Source: an uncultured Pelagibacteraceae bacterium
GTDB lineage: Bacteria > Pseudomonadota > Alphaproteobacteria > Pelagibacterales > Pelagibacteraceae
Length of the DNA stretch: 41,997 nucleotides
Direction of reading: 5' to 3'
Assembly (NCBI GenBank): GCA_902632445.1
Contig: CACPCL010000007.1
Span: forward strand, 1-41,997
Shown here: positions 1-9,097 of the stretch, in pieces
How the letters are laid out: every line of letters starts with the position of its first letter
Position numbering within the stretch: position 1 is the first letter of the stretch
Made by a program: the position numbers and the translations under genes
The notes under the pieces: model-generated
What the model was told of the DNA's origin: nothing
Databases searched by the model: none
Seen by the model: only the letters and a program-made list of their open reading frames with translations

Positions 1-1008
1 AACGGCGGTTTAGAAGCCGGATTTACTGATCAAGATTATAAAAACGCCGGAGCAATAATTTGTGATGATGCTAAAGATATTTTTAAAGATGCAGAAATAA
101 TTGTTAAAGTTAAAGAACCTCAAATGAGTGAAGTAAAAATGATAAGAGAAGATCAAATTATATATACTTATCTTCACTTAGCAGCAACTAGAGAACTTAC
201 AGAGGGATTAATTAAATCTAAATCAATTTGTATAGCATATGAGACAGTTACAGATGACAAGGGTAGATTGCCATTATTAGCCCCTATGAGTGCTGTAGCT
301 GGAAGGATGTCAATACAAGCTGGAGCACATTCTTTAGAAAAAAATCAAAAAGGAAGGGGTCTTTTATTAGGTGGGGCTCCAGGGGTAGAACCAGCGAATG
401 TTGTTATTTTAGGTGGTGGAGTAGTTGGAGAAAACGCTGCAATAATAGCTACCGGTATGCGAGGAAAAGTTTATGTTGTAGATAAATCTAAAGAGAGACT
501 GAAAGAATTACACGAAATGTTTGGTGATAAAATTATACCTGCAGAAAGTCAAAAAACAGATTTAAAAAAACTAGTTTCAGAATGCGATTTGTTAATCGGA
601 GGAGTTTTAATCCCAGGAGCTGAAGCCCCTAAATTGGTTACTAAAGAGATGATTAAGTCTATGAAAAAAGGATCAGTAGTGGTTGACGTTGCGATAGATC
701 AAGGAGGATGTATAGAAACGAGTAAACCAACCACACATGCAGATCCTACATACGTTGTTGATAATGTTGTACATTATTGTGTTGCTAACATGCCGGGTGG
801 GGTACCAAGAACTTCAACAATGGCCCTGAATAAAGCAACTTTACCCTTATTGATAAAATTAGCTGATCAAGGTTATAAAAAAACTCTTTTAGAGAATAAA
901 AATTTTTTAGCTGGTTTGAATGTTTACAAGGGACATATAACTTATAAAGGTGTGTCAGACGCTTTCAATCTAAAATATACACCAGCCTTTGATCTTTTAA
1001 ATAATTAA
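1..1008 (+). CDS. ald: alanine dehydrogenase, 5' truncated by window edge
   Basis: NAD-dependent alanine dehydrogenase, interconverting L-alanine with pyruvate and ammonium in the cytoplasm. The frame is open from base 1, so the gene begins before the window. About 335 residues are visible of a family length near 370, and the ATG at 124 is internal. Visible marks are the VKVKEP segment with the substrate lysine, YTYLHLAA with the catalytic histidine, AGRMSIQAG, a Rossmann glycine loop (LGGGVVGENAA) and VDVAIDQGG with the catalytic aspartate. The next gene starts 1 base after the stop, so the two are probably cotranscribed. Saccharopine-dehydrogenase-like relatives share the fold, but the motifs fit Ald closely. 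Confidence 0.95.
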   Translation, partial: NGGLEAGFTDQDYKNAGAIICDDAKDIFKDAEIIVKVKEPQMSEVKMIREDQIIYTYLHLAATRELTEGLIKSKSICIAYETVTDDKGRLPLLAPMSAVAGRMSIQAGAHSLEKNQKGRGLLLGGAPGVEPANVVILGGGVVGENAAIIATGMRGKVYVVDKSKERLKELHEMFGDKIIPAESQKTDLKKLVSECDLLIGGVLIPGAEAPKLVTKEMIKSMKKGSVVVDVAIDQGGCIETSKPTTHADPTYVVDNVVHYCVANMPGGVPRTSTMALNKATLPLLIKLADQGYKKTLLENKNFLAGLNVYKGHITYKGVSDAFNLKYTPAFDLLNN

Positions 1009-1009
1009 A

Positions 1010-3442
1010 ATGAACTCTTTGCCGCGAGAAGCCAAAGTAGTTGTTATTGGCGGTGGAATAGCAGGATGCTCAACAGCCTACCATTTAGCAAAAAAAGGTT
1101 GGGACACGGTATTAATAGAAAGAGATGTACTAACATCTGGTACAACATGGCATGCAGCAGGTATGGTTACACAATTAGGAACCACTCCTCAAATTACAAA
1201 TATAAGAAAAAATTCAGTAAGGTTTTATAAAGAGTTAAATAAAATAACAGGTTTAGATACAAGTTTTAGACAAACTGGCACAATAAATATAGCAACCACT
1301 AAACAAAGATATCAAGAATTTTTAAGACAAAAAACAATGTCTAAATTATTTGATTTAGATATAGACCTCATTGACAAAAAAGCTTTTAAAAAATTATATC
1401 CAATTGGAAAATCAAATGATGTATATGGAGGGTTATACATTCCTGAGGATGGTCAAGTAAATCCAGAAATTTTGACGAAAACCATCTCTATAGCTGCAAA
1501 AAAAAAAGGCACTAAAATAATTGAAAAATGTAAGTTGGAAAAAATTTTAATAAGAAACAATCAAATTCGAGGAGTAAAGACTAATCACGGAGTCATTAAT
1601 TGTGAATACATTGTTTTATGTGCTGGAATGTGGTCAAGACAAATCGGAGAGGCAGCTGGTGTAAGTATACCTTTATATCCAAATGAGCATTTTTATATGA
1701 TTACAGAAAAATTTCAAAATTTACCTAAAATTTTACCAACATTTAGAGATCCTGATACTTATCTGTATATTAGAGAGTATGAGAGAAAATTAATGATAGG
1801 GATCTTTGAGCCAAAAGCTAAAAATGCATTTAAAAAAACTGGTTTAGTGCCCAACAATTTTTCTTTTGGTGAATTTAAAGTAAATAAATCTTACGCAAAT
1901 ATGCTTGAAAAATTAGCATTAAAGAGAATACCTAATATACAAAATTTAAAAATTGAAAGATATTTTTCAGGCCCAGAGTCATTTACGCCTGATAGCAATT
2001 TTTTATTAGGTGAAACCTCTGAGATAAAGAATTTTTATGTTTGTTGTGGTTTTAATAGTATTGGTATTGGATCAGGAGGGGGCGCTGGTAAGGCTATTGC
2101 AGAATGGATGGAACAAGGCCATACAAATAAAGATTTATTTAGTCTAGACATAAAAAGATTTGAAAAATTTAATTCATCTTTGAAATTTATACAAAAAAGA
2201 ACAACTGAAACTTTAGGAAATTTATTTAAGATGCATTGGCCTTATAAACAATTAGAAACTTCCAGAAATGTAAAATTATTACCTTATCATAAAAAATTAA
2301 AAAAGTTTGGCGCCTGTTTTGGACAACATGCTGGGTACGAAAGGCCAATGTGGTTTTCAAAAAAACAAAAACCTATTTACAAATATAGTTTTGGTCATCA
2401 AAACTGGTATGAGGCAGCCAAAAAAGAGTGTTTGAATACAAGAAAAAATTTAAGTTTTTTCGATTTAACCCCATTTGTTAAATTTGATATTTGCGGAAAG
2501 AATGCCCACGATCAATTACAGTACTTGTGTTCAAATTCAATTAAAAATATAGCAGGCAGAACAACATATACACAAATGTTGAATCCTTCTGGAGGCATAG
2601 AAGCAGATGTTACTATTTCTTGTATTAAGGAAAATTTTTTTAGAGTAGTTTGTCCTGCCGCAGCCCGTAATCATAATAAGTCGCATATACTGAAAAATAT
2701 AAAGAAAGAAATTGTCTTTAGAGATGTGACTGATAATTTTTCTTGTATTGGAATTTTTGGACCCAATAGTAGAGTTTTTTTAACAAAAGTTTTTGGAAAT
2801 TATTTTAAAAAAGAAGAATTTCCTTTTGCCAGAGGAAAGTTTATAAGTTTTTTTGATACTAAAATATGGTTTCAAAGACTTTCTTTTGTTGGAGAACTTG
2901 GATGGGAGCTTTATATTCCAATAAAAAAAACTAACAAAATTTTTGATTTTATTGTAAAAAAAGGTAAAGAATTTGATTTAAGATTTGCAGGAATGCACGC
3001 GTTAGATATTTTGAGATTAGAGAAAAAATTCTTACATTGGGGTCATGACATAACTTCAGAAAACAATCCTTTAGAGGCAGGCCTATCCTTTGCAGTAAAT
3101 TTAGAGAAAGCAGAAGATTTTATAGGTAAAAAAGCTATTGAAAAAATCTCAAAGCGTCCCTTAAAAAAAAAATTAGAATTATTTTCAATCAAGAAAAGAA
3201 ATTTAAAACCAGGTAATCCTTTAATGCTTCATGATGAACCTATTTATTTAAAGAATAATATTGTGGGAAGTACTACTAGTGCAAATTTCTCTTTTTGCTA
3301 TAATAAAAATATCTGTTTAGCTTATGTAAATAGTGAAACTACTAAAGAAAAATTGAGTATAGAAGTAGAAGGAAAAAAATACAGACTTGAACATGAGGAA
3401 AAACCCCTGCACGATGCTAATACAACACTAATGAGAAATTAA
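1010..3442 (+). CDS. dimethylglycine/sarcosine dehydrogenase-family flavoprotein with GcvT-like folate domain
   Basis: 810-residue, two-part enzyme expected to oxidise N-methyl groups of dimethylglycine or sarcosine and pass the one-carbon unit to tetrahydrofolate. The N-terminal DAO domain (about 1-370) starts with the FAD loop VVVIGGGIAGCSTAYHLA. It is followed by SGTTWHAAG, whose histidine carries covalent FAD in the DMGDH/SarDH family. The C-terminal half (about 430-800) is GcvT/aminomethyltransferase-like, with a GELGWELYIP segment and a C-terminal barrel. It lies 1 base after ald. The exact substrate cannot be read from sequence. Glycine betaine breakdown is plausible because betaine-type ABC transporter genes lie at 36593-38404, but that link is inference. 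Confidence 0.85.
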   Translation: MNSLPREAKVVVIGGGIAGCSTAYHLAKKGWDTVLIERDVLTSGTTWHAAGMVTQLGTTPQITNIRKNSVRFYKELNKITGLDTSFRQTGTINIATTKQRYQEFLRQKTMSKLFDLDIDLIDKKAFKKLYPIGKSNDVYGGLYIPEDGQVNPEILTKTISIAAKKKGTKIIEKCKLEKILIRNNQIRGVKTNHGVINCEYIVLCAGMWSRQIGEAAGVSIPLYPNEHFYMITEKFQNLPKILPTFRDPDTYLYIREYERKLMIGIFEPKAKNAFKKTGLVPNNFSFGEFKVNKSYANMLEKLALKRIPNIQNLKIERYFSGPESFTPDSNFLLGETSEIKNFYVCCGFNSIGIGSGGGAGKAIAEWMEQGHTNKDLFSLDIKRFEKFNSSLKFIQKRTTETLGNLFKMHWPYKQLETSRNVKLLPYHKKLKKFGACFGQHAGYERPMWFSKKQKPIYKYSFGHQNWYEAAKKECLNTRKNLSFFDLTPFVKFDICGKNAHDQLQYLCSNSIKNIAGRTTYTQMLNPSGGIEADVTISCIKENFFRVVCPAAARNHNKSHILKNIKKEIVFRDVTDNFSCIGIFGPNSRVFLTKVFGNYFKKEEFPFARGKFISFFDTKIWFQRLSFVGELGWELYIPIKKTNKIFDFIVKKGKEFDLRFAGMHALDILRLEKKFLHWGHDITSENNPLEAGLSFAVNLEKAEDFIGKKAIEKISKRPLKKKLELFSIKKRNLKPGNPLMLHDEPIYLKNNIVGSTTSANFSFCYNKNICLAYVNSETTKEKLSIEVEGKKYRLEHEEKPLHDANTTLMRN

Positions 3443-3529
3443 TTCATTTTGGGTCGAATATATTCATCCTAACCCATTATGCACAACTCGGTTATATGAT
3501 TTTTTTATTCTTTTTGCTTTAATGGTTAT

Positions 3530-3718
3530 ATGAGTTCTTACACTAAGCACGATAGTCAAAACAAAATCCACACTTTGGACGCACAAAGTAAAGTTAAATT
3601 AACAGATCTCTTATCTAGAATTAACGAAGAAAAAAAAATAGAGAGAAAAAGAAATTTAGCATTAAGCGCAGCTGCAGTTTCAGCAGTAACAGTATTTGGA
3701 ATAATATTAACCCTTTAA
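3530..3718 (+). CDS. small tail-anchored hypothetical protein (62 aa)
   Basis: No function recognised. The first 43 residues are polar and charged, ending in a strongly basic stretch (EEKKIERKRN). Residues of about 44-62 form one hydrophobic helix (LALSAAAVSAVTVFGIILTL) that runs to the C terminus, giving a tail-anchored topology with the charged part probably cytoplasmic. It stands alone, 87 bases after the flavoprotein gene and 81 bases before the methyltransferase gene, and has no strong Shine-Dalgarno sequence. The protein-like composition, with a clean basic-then-hydrophobic organisation, argues for a real gene rather than a chance frame. It needs homologues to be certain. Confidence 0.6.
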   Translation: MSSYTKHDSQNKIHTLDAQSKVKLTDLLSRINEEKKIERKRNLALSAAAVSAVTVFGIILTL

Positions 3719-3799
3719 TTCTCCGAAATACTCTCTTTTTTAAGTATTTAATCATTAATTTCAATTTAACACCATAAGAAGCATTGGTATAAAGTTAAA

Positions 3800-5017
3800 A
3801 TGAAAATTACAAAATGTAGAATTTGTAAAAAAAAAAATCTTAAAAAATTATTTTCTCTAGGAAATTTATGTTTCACCGGAAAATTTCCATCCAAAAATCA
3901 AAAAATTAAAAAAGGACCAATTGATTTAGTTTTATGTAAAAATTGTGAACTGGTTCAATTGGGACATAATTTTGATTTGAATTATTTATATGGACCAGAC
4001 TATGGTTATAGAACAGGTATAAATAAAACCATGCTTAACCATGTAAGTAGTGTTGTAAAAAATGTTTCAAAAATTGCAAAATTAAAAAAAAAAGACCATG
4101 TTCTCGATATTGCTAGTAATGACGGGTCATTACTAAAATCTTATAAAAAAGGAATAATTACTTTTGGTATAGATCCTATTTTAAACAAATATAAAGATCA
4201 GTATCAAAATATAAATTATTCAGTTTCAGATTTTTTTTCAGCTAAGAATGTGATGAACAAAACAAAAAAAAAATTTAAAATTATCACAGCATTATCTGTT
4301 TTTTATGACAGCGTAAGTCCTAATAATTTTTTAAAAGATATTAAAAAATTACTATCAAAAGAGGGTATATTTTTATTAGAATTTGCTGATCTAGCATCAA
4401 TAATAAAATACAAGATGTTCGATACTATTTGTCACGAACATCTTGAATACTACAGTAGTAAAGTAATTTTAAATCTTTGTAAAAAAAATAAACTAAGGGT
4501 TTTCGATATAAAAAAAAACGACATTAATGGATCAAGTAAACAATATTATGTATGTCATGATAATTCAAAAAAGAAAAATAATGAAAATATTATTAAAAAT
4601 GAATTAATTAGTGAAAATAAATTAAAACTTTCTGAAGTAAAAACTTTTAAACAGTTTTTTAAAGAAATAAATCAATCAAAGAGTGAGCTAAATATTTTAA
4701 TAAAAAAAATTAACAAACAAGGAAAAAAAATTCATTGTTATGGGGCATCAACTAAAGGAAATGTACTTTTACAATATTACAAGATAAATAATAAAATAAT
4801 TAATTTTGCAGCAGAAAGAAATAAAAATAAATATGATTTATTCACTCCAGGCTCTAATATAAAAATCATATCTGAAGTTTTATCACGTTTTTATAAGCCT
4901 GATTATTATTTGGTTCTTCCATGGCATTTTAAAAATGAGATTTTGAAGAGAGAAAAAAATATTAGAAAAAAGGGGGTAAAATTTATTTTTCCTCTACCAA
5001 ATTTAAAAATTGAGTAA
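3800..5017 (+). CDS. SAM-dependent sugar C-methyltransferase (NovU/TylC3-type architecture)
   Basis: 405 residues with the three-part layout of sugar C-methyltransferases. An N-terminal cysteine-rich zinc-binding segment (CRICKKKN near residue 6, then LCKNCELVQLG near 50) is followed by a class I SAM-binding Rossmann domain (VLDIASNDGSLLKSYKKG near 100). The C-terminal domain carries HCYGASTKGNVLLQYY near 310, as in the Methyltransf_14 family. These enzymes methylate a ring carbon of a nucleotide-linked deoxy-ketosugar. It is the first gene of the glycan block and converges on gmd with a 2-base gap. A role on a deoxysugar made from the GDP-mannose or dTDP-glucose branch is inferred. The substrate is unknown. 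Confidence 0.85.
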   Translation: MKITKCRICKKKNLKKLFSLGNLCFTGKFPSKNQKIKKGPIDLVLCKNCELVQLGHNFDLNYLYGPDYGYRTGINKTMLNHVSSVVKNVSKIAKLKKKDHVLDIASNDGSLLKSYKKGIITFGIDPILNKYKDQYQNINYSVSDFFSAKNVMNKTKKKFKIITALSVFYDSVSPNNFLKDIKKLLSKEGIFLLEFADLASIIKYKMFDTICHEHLEYYSSKVILNLCKKNKLRVFDIKKNDINGSSKQYYVCHDNSKKKNNENIIKNELISENKLKLSEVKTFKQFFKEINQSKSELNILIKKINKQGKKIHCYGASTKGNVLLQYYKINNKIINFAAERNKNKYDLFTPGSNIKIISEVLSRFYKPDYYLVLPWHFKNEILKREKNIRKKGVKFIFPLPNLKIE

Positions 5018-5019
5018 AA

Positions 5020-6003
5020 TCAATATCCTTCTTTTTGCACAAACTCTAAATCCGATTTAACCATGTCTTGCACAAGTTCTTTAAAATTATACTTTGGTTT
5101 CCATTTGAGTTCTTTTTTTGCTTTTCTGCAATCGCCTAGCAAAGTTCTTACTTCTGAAGGTCTATAAAGTTTTTTTTCAATTTTAACATATTTTTTATAG
5201 TCTAAGTCGACAATTTCAAATGCTAGTTTTGCAAAATCTCTTACTGAATATTGTTTACCTGTACTTATGACATAATCGATTGGTTTTCTTTGGTTAAGCA
5301 TCAGCCACATCGCTTCCACATAATCTTTTGCATGTCCCCAATCTCTTTTTGCATCCATGTTTCCAAGTCTTAAATCTTTTTGCAATCCAAATTTAATTCT
5401 TGCCACAGCATGAGTAATTTTTCTTGTAACAAATTCAAAACCTCGTCTAGGAGACTCGTGATTAAAAAGAATACCATTACAACAAAACATATTATAGGCT
5501 TCTCTATAATTTCTTGTTAAATCATACCCAGCAACTTTCGATATTCCGTATACTGATCTTGGATGAAAAGGTGTTTTTTCTGATTGTGGCACTTCTTTAA
5601 CTTTACCAAACATTTCTGAGGAGCCTGCAAAGTAAAATTTCGTTCTAGGTGAAAATTCTTTTAAAGCAGAGAGAATATAATGTGTTCCATTAATATTGGT
5701 ATTTAAGGTTGAAAACTCATCTTTAAAAGAGTAATCAACATAGCTTTGTGCACCTAAATGATAAACTTCATCAGGCTTAAGTTTTTGTATCAATTTAACT
5801 AAACTGGCGTAACTTTCAAGAGAAGCAGCGTGCAGATTTATTTTATCTAAAATTCCTCTTAATCTCCAAAGTCTATGATTTCCATCTTCTAAAGCTACTC
5901 TTCTAACTAAACCATGAACCTTATATTTCTTTTTTAATAAAAATTCTGATAAATAAGATCCGTCTTGACCTGTTATACCAGTGATTAAAGCTTTTTTACT
6001 CAT
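5020..6003 (-). CDS. gmd: GDP-mannose 4,6-dehydratase
   Basis: Short-chain dehydratase that converts GDP-D-mannose to GDP-4-keto-6-deoxymannose, the entry to GDP-fucose, GDP-rhamnose or GDP-perosamine type sugars. 327 residues, near the usual length. The NADP loop is ITGITGQDGSYL (7-18), followed by the GMD-typical basic GLVRR. Catalytic residues are in GSSEMFG (Ser128/129, Glu130) and YGISK (Tyr152, Lys156). No fcl/GMER reductase or perosamine aminotransferase is in this window, so the final sugar is unknown. The C-methyltransferase that converges on it could act on the keto product. The phosphohexomutase at 28233 could feed it through mannose-1-phosphate. Confidence 0.93.
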   Translation of the reverse strand: MSKKALITGITGQDGSYLSEFLLKKKYKVHGLVRRVALEDGNHRLWRLRGILDKINLHAASLESYASLVKLIQKLKPDEVYHLGAQSYVDYSFKDEFSTLNTNINGTHYILSALKEFSPRTKFYFAGSSEMFGKVKEVPQSEKTPFHPRSVYGISKVAGYDLTRNYREAYNMFCCNGILFNHESPRRGFEFVTRKITHAVARIKFGLQKDLRLGNMDAKRDWGHAKDYVEAMWLMLNQRKPIDYVISTGKQYSVRDFAKLAFEIVDLDYKKYVKIEKKLYRPSEVRTLLGDCRKAKKELKWKPKYNFKELVQDMVKSDLEFVQKEGY

Positions 6004-6146
6004 TATATAATATTCACTATCGATAAATTAAATTTAAACGTTTTTAAAATTGACTATACTATTAATAAGAAAAAACAACTACTTTTTATTTTGTGTTGAA
6101 TATTTAAACATATATGTAGGTAAAAATATTAAAATCTTTAAATTTT

Positions 6147-7058
6147 ATGAAAAATCTCTTTTGGAAGTTATTTGACAAAAAAAAATATCAGAATTTAAAA
6201 CATATAAACAAAAAAAAAAAAATTTTGGATTTCTATGATACTAAAATAAAAGACGTAATTATTAGAAACATGGAAGTTATAAAGAAAAAAAAAGAATTAA
6301 ATTTAGTTCACTCAGGACATTTAGGTGACTTGATTTATTCTTTTTCAGTAGTCAAAGAAATAGCCAATACTCATAAATGTAATTTTTATGTAAGAACAAA
6401 TAAAAAAATGTCTACGCCTTATCCAAATCACCCTTCAGGAAATATTTTTTTAGATGAGAGAATAGTAAATTTATTGCTTCCGTTATTGAATAATCAGAGC
6501 TTTATTAATAAGTGTGGTATTTATCAAAATGAAGAAATTGATATAGATTTAGATTTTTTTAGAGAAGTTCCCATTGATATAAGATTTCATTCTACAAGAT
6601 GGTACATGCATTTAACTGGCGTACAACCAGACATGAATTTACCCTATGTAGAGTCTAATGATCATAAATCAATTAAAGATTATATCGTAGTTATGAGATC
6701 ACCGAGGTATAGAAATATTTTTATAAATTATAATTTTTTAAATAATATAAAAGATAAAATTATTTGTATTGGTTTAAAACAAGAATATGAGGATTTAAAA
6801 AAAAGCATCAATCATCTTGAATTTCATGATTGTAAAGATTTTTTTGAATTATCTCAAATTATCAAATCGTCAAGATTATTTATTGGTAATGAATGTTTTG
6901 CCTACTCTATTGCTGAAGGACTGAAGGTCCCTAGGCTTCTTGAGGCATGCCCAGATTTTCCGGTTGTTTTTCCAACAGGAAATAAAGGATATGACTTTTA
7001 CCATCAAGTTCATTTTGAAAAATTATTTAAAAAATTATATGAGGAAACAAAAGAATAA
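6147..7058 (+). CDS. GT9-like glycosyltransferase (GT-B fold), hypothetical
   Basis: 303 residues. After a Lys-rich N-terminal segment comes VHSGHLGDLIYSFSVVKEIA (about 54-73), which resembles the GDxxxxxPxxxxL entrance of GT9 heptosyltransferases. Near residue 247 the C-terminal half contains LFIGNECFAYSIAEGLKVP, the counterpart of the GT9 nucleotide-sugar loop (iGnDsGpaHlAaalg.P), but with CFAYS instead of SGPAH. I therefore call it a divergent GT-B transferase, not a heptosyltransferase. The start is the first ATG after a 143-base divergent gap from gmd. A run of 13 A (6210-6222) falls in codons 22-26. The TTG start of the next gene is 3 bases downstream. Confidence 0.6.
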   Translation: MKNLFWKLFDKKKYQNLKHINKKKKILDFYDTKIKDVIIRNMEVIKKKKELNLVHSGHLGDLIYSFSVVKEIANTHKCNFYVRTNKKMSTPYPNHPSGNIFLDERIVNLLLPLLNNQSFINKCGIYQNEEIDIDLDFFREVPIDIRFHSTRWYMHLTGVQPDMNLPYVESNDHKSIKDYIVVMRSPRYRNIFINYNFLNNIKDKIICIGLKQEYEDLKKSINHLEFHDCKDFFELSQIIKSSRLFIGNECFAYSIAEGLKVPRLLEACPDFPVVFPTGNKGYDFYHQVHFEKLFKKLYEETKE

Positions 7059-7061
7059 TTT

Positions 7062-8171
7062 TTGAAAATAATGCCCCTACATATAATCAGAAAAAGATTA
7101 CAAAATATCTATAAAAAAATTGTTTATTCAATATTTAAAATTTTTTATGGCAACATCGACGGTGTAATCACACTTAGAGATGGTGAAGAAATTAAAAAAG
7201 TTTCTATAGATAATAAAATAGAATACTCAATATATATTTGTAATAAAAGTAGAATATACACTGATACTATTACAGACACTGCTTTTATAATAAATAATAA
7301 AATTGTTAAAGGAGCATCTTTTCAATTTAGAAATACAAAAAACACCGATATATCCGAGAATATAGTTTTTCATAAAGGAACACCAAAAATAAAAAAAAAT
7401 TTAAATGGCACAGTTTTCTCTTTACTAACAGGCGGTGCTGGGAATGCAAACTATTGGCATTGGTTATTTGATGTTTTGCCAAGGTTAAATATTTTAAAAA
7501 AAAAAATTGATTTAAGTGAAATAGATTATTTTCTTTTTCCAGATTTAAAGGAGAAATTTCAAAAAGAGACGTTAGATATTTTAAAGGTTCCTTATAAAAA
7601 AAGAATATCAAGCATAAATTTTAGACATATAGAAACTAATAGAAGCATAGCTACTGATCATCCTTATGTAATAAAAAATGATCCGTCAAATGAGATTCAA
7701 AATTTACCTTATTGGATTTTGAAATTTTTAAGAGATAAATTTTTGATGAATAAAAAATCTAATAATCTCCCTGTTAAGTTTTATATTGATAGAAGAGATT
7801 CAAAATCTAATCATAGACATTTAAGAAAAATTATTAATGAAGAAGAAATCAAAAAATTTTTAAAAAACGAGGGTTTTTCTATAATATGTTTAAGTGATTA
7901 TAGTTTTGAGGATCAAGTAAGTTTATTTAGTAATGCTGAAAAAATTGTTGGATTACATGGAGCAGGCTTTGCTAATTTAACATTTTGTAATCCAGAAACT
8001 TTTGCACTTGAACTCAAACCTACGTCTGCAGGAAACGTTATTAGAAATCTGGCCAGAAAAATAGATTTAAATTATCAGGATATTTCTATTGATCCTTTAG
8101 AAAACTCAAACAATAATCAGCAAGGATTAATAAAAATTCCATTGAATTTGTTAGAAAAAAAAATAAGTTGA
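7062..8171 (+). CDS. GT61 family glycosyltransferase (DUF563)
   Basis: 369 residues with the GT61/DUF563 hallmarks: GGAGNANYWHWLFDVLPRL (about 123-141), the NYWHWLFD signature; FYIDRRDS near 231; and IVGLHGAGFANLTFCNPET (about 297-315), the signature histidine-glycine loop. These enzymes transfer pentose or hexosamine units in cell-surface polysaccharides. I take TTG at 7062 as the start because it keeps close coupling to the preceding gene. ATG at 7071 is an equally possible start that loses three residues. The tRNA-Met gene starts 17 bases after the stop, so transcription probably continues into it. Donor and acceptor sugars are unknown. Confidence 0.8.
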   Translation: MKIMPLHIIRKRLQNIYKKIVYSIFKIFYGNIDGVITLRDGEEIKKVSIDNKIEYSIYICNKSRIYTDTITDTAFIINNKIVKGASFQFRNTKNTDISENIVFHKGTPKIKKNLNGTVFSLLTGGAGNANYWHWLFDVLPRLNILKKKIDLSEIDYFLFPDLKEKFQKETLDILKVPYKKRISSINFRHIETNRSIATDHPYVIKNDPSNEIQNLPYWILKFLRDKFLMNKKSNNLPVKFYIDRRDSKSNHRHLRKIINEEEIKKFLKNEGFSIICLSDYSFEDQVSLFSNAEKIVGLHGAGFANLTFCNPETFALELKPTSAGNVIRNLARKIDLNYQDISIDPLENSNNNQQGLIKIPLNLLEKKIS

Positions 8172-8188
8172 TATATAATTTATTTTTT

Positions 8189-8265
8189 GGCGAGGTAGCT
8201 CAGTTGGTTAGAGCACAGGACTCATAAGCCTGGGGTCGGCGGTTCGAATCCGCCCCTCGCTACCA
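8189..8265 (+). tRNA. tRNA-Met (elongator, CAT anticodon)
   Basis: Complete 77-base cloverleaf with encoded CCA. It has a 7-bp acceptor stem (GGCGAGG against CCTCGCT, with a G-T first pair), D arm GCTC...GAGC, anticodon loop CTCATAA with CAT at 8223-8225, and T arm GGCGG-TTCGAAT-CCGCC. The D arm and loop match the E. coli elongator tRNA-Met pattern. The full first acceptor pair region and lack of the initiator GGG/CCC anticodon stem exclude fMet. The stem lacks C4-G69/C5-G68, which argues against lysidine-type tRNA-Ile2. The anticodon stem CAGGA/GCCTG has an A31-G39 mismatch next to the loop, where an A-T pair is expected. Confidence 0.93.
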
Positions 8266-8272
8266 ATATAAT

Positions 8273-9097
8273 ATGAACACAACTTCAATTTTTTGTTTAA
8301 CCTTAAACCCAGAGCATGAAGAAAAAATTAAAAATCTATCTTATATTCCCGTTGGTTTAGGGATAAAAAAATTTTCAAAAAATTGTTTTACAGATAAAAG
8401 TGGATTAAATATTGCTGAAAAAAATCCCTTTTATGGAGAATATACTTTCCATTATTGGATTTGGAAAAATTTTATCAACAAAATTGAGTCTAGGTGGGTT
8501 GGATTTTGTCAATATAGAAAATTTTTTTTAACAGAGGACATTGAGAACAAAGACCTCAAATTTGAAAATTTAAAAAAAAATATATTACAAAGTGATTATC
8601 TTACTAATAATAATGATTTTGATTGTATATTGGGAAAAAAATTTTCAGTAGAAAACTACAAAATATCAAAAATCGTAAAGCATCATTTATTTGATTTTTT
8701 AAAAAACCCTAAATTATTTATTGATAAGAAAAAAAGAAATCTTAAATTACATTTTGACTTATTTCATGGAAAAGGAAATATTGATTTAGCAATAGATCTT
8801 TTAGATGAAAAAAATAAAGAAGATTTTAAAAATTTTATTTATAATAAAACATCATTCAATCCACATAATATGTTCGTCTGTAAAACTAAAATTTTAAATG
8901 ATTATTATAATGTAGTTTTTCCGTGGCTTGAAAAATGTGAAAAAAAGTTTGGGTTTAACAAATTAAAAGGATATGGATTACAGAGGATTTATGGTTTTTT
9001 AGCTGAAAGGTTTTTATCTTATTGGTTCAACAAAAATTACAAAGTAAGAGAACTACCAATTATTGTTAAAGATTTACAGGATTATAAAAATTTATAA
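8273..9097 (+). CDS. DUF4422 family putative glycosyltransferase
   Basis: 274 residues matching the DUF4422 pattern found in capsule and LPS gene clusters. An N-terminal low-complexity segment leads to NPFYGEYTFHYWIWKNF (about 51-67) and then WVGFCQYRKFF, the usual GxxT.LYWIWKN...vGlcHYRRyF signature. The C-terminal part contains NPHNMFVCKTKILNDYY and GFLAERFLSYWF, also typical. The enzyme is expected to add a sugar in the cytoplasm. The start is 7 bases after the CCA of tRNA-Met with no room for a Shine-Dalgarno sequence, so once the tRNA is excised the mRNA would be almost leaderless. Its 3' end overlaps convergent rfbC by 16 bases. Confidence 0.75.
   Translation: MNTTSIFCLTLNPEHEEKIKNLSYIPVGLGIKKFSKNCFTDKSGLNIAEKNPFYGEYTFHYWIWKNFINKIESRWVGFCQYRKFFLTEDIENKDLKFENLKKNILQSDYLTNNNDFDCILGKKFSVENYKISKIVKHHLFDFLKNPKLFIDKKKRNLKLHFDLFHGKGNIDLAIDLLDEKNKEDFKNFIYNKTSFNPHNMFVCKTKILNDYYNVVFPWLEKCEKKFGFNKLKGYGLQRIYGFLAERFLSYWFNKNYKVRELPIIVKDLQDYKNL

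Noticed and set aside
6004-6146. Promoter in the gmd-GT9-like divergent gap
   Set aside because: A TATACT is present at 6055-6060, but no matching -35 at the right distance; such hexamers are frequent in AT-rich DNA.
7327-7611. Minus-strand open frame of 94 codons inside the GT61 gene
   Set aside because: Fully inside a gene with clear family motifs, and its Leu/Phe-rich sequence is the expected antisense of Lys/Asn/Glu codons.
8189-8265. tRNA-Ile2 (lysidine CAT) identity
   Set aside because: Acceptor stem lacks the C4-G69/C5-G68 type pairs used by TilS; arms match elongator tRNA-Met.
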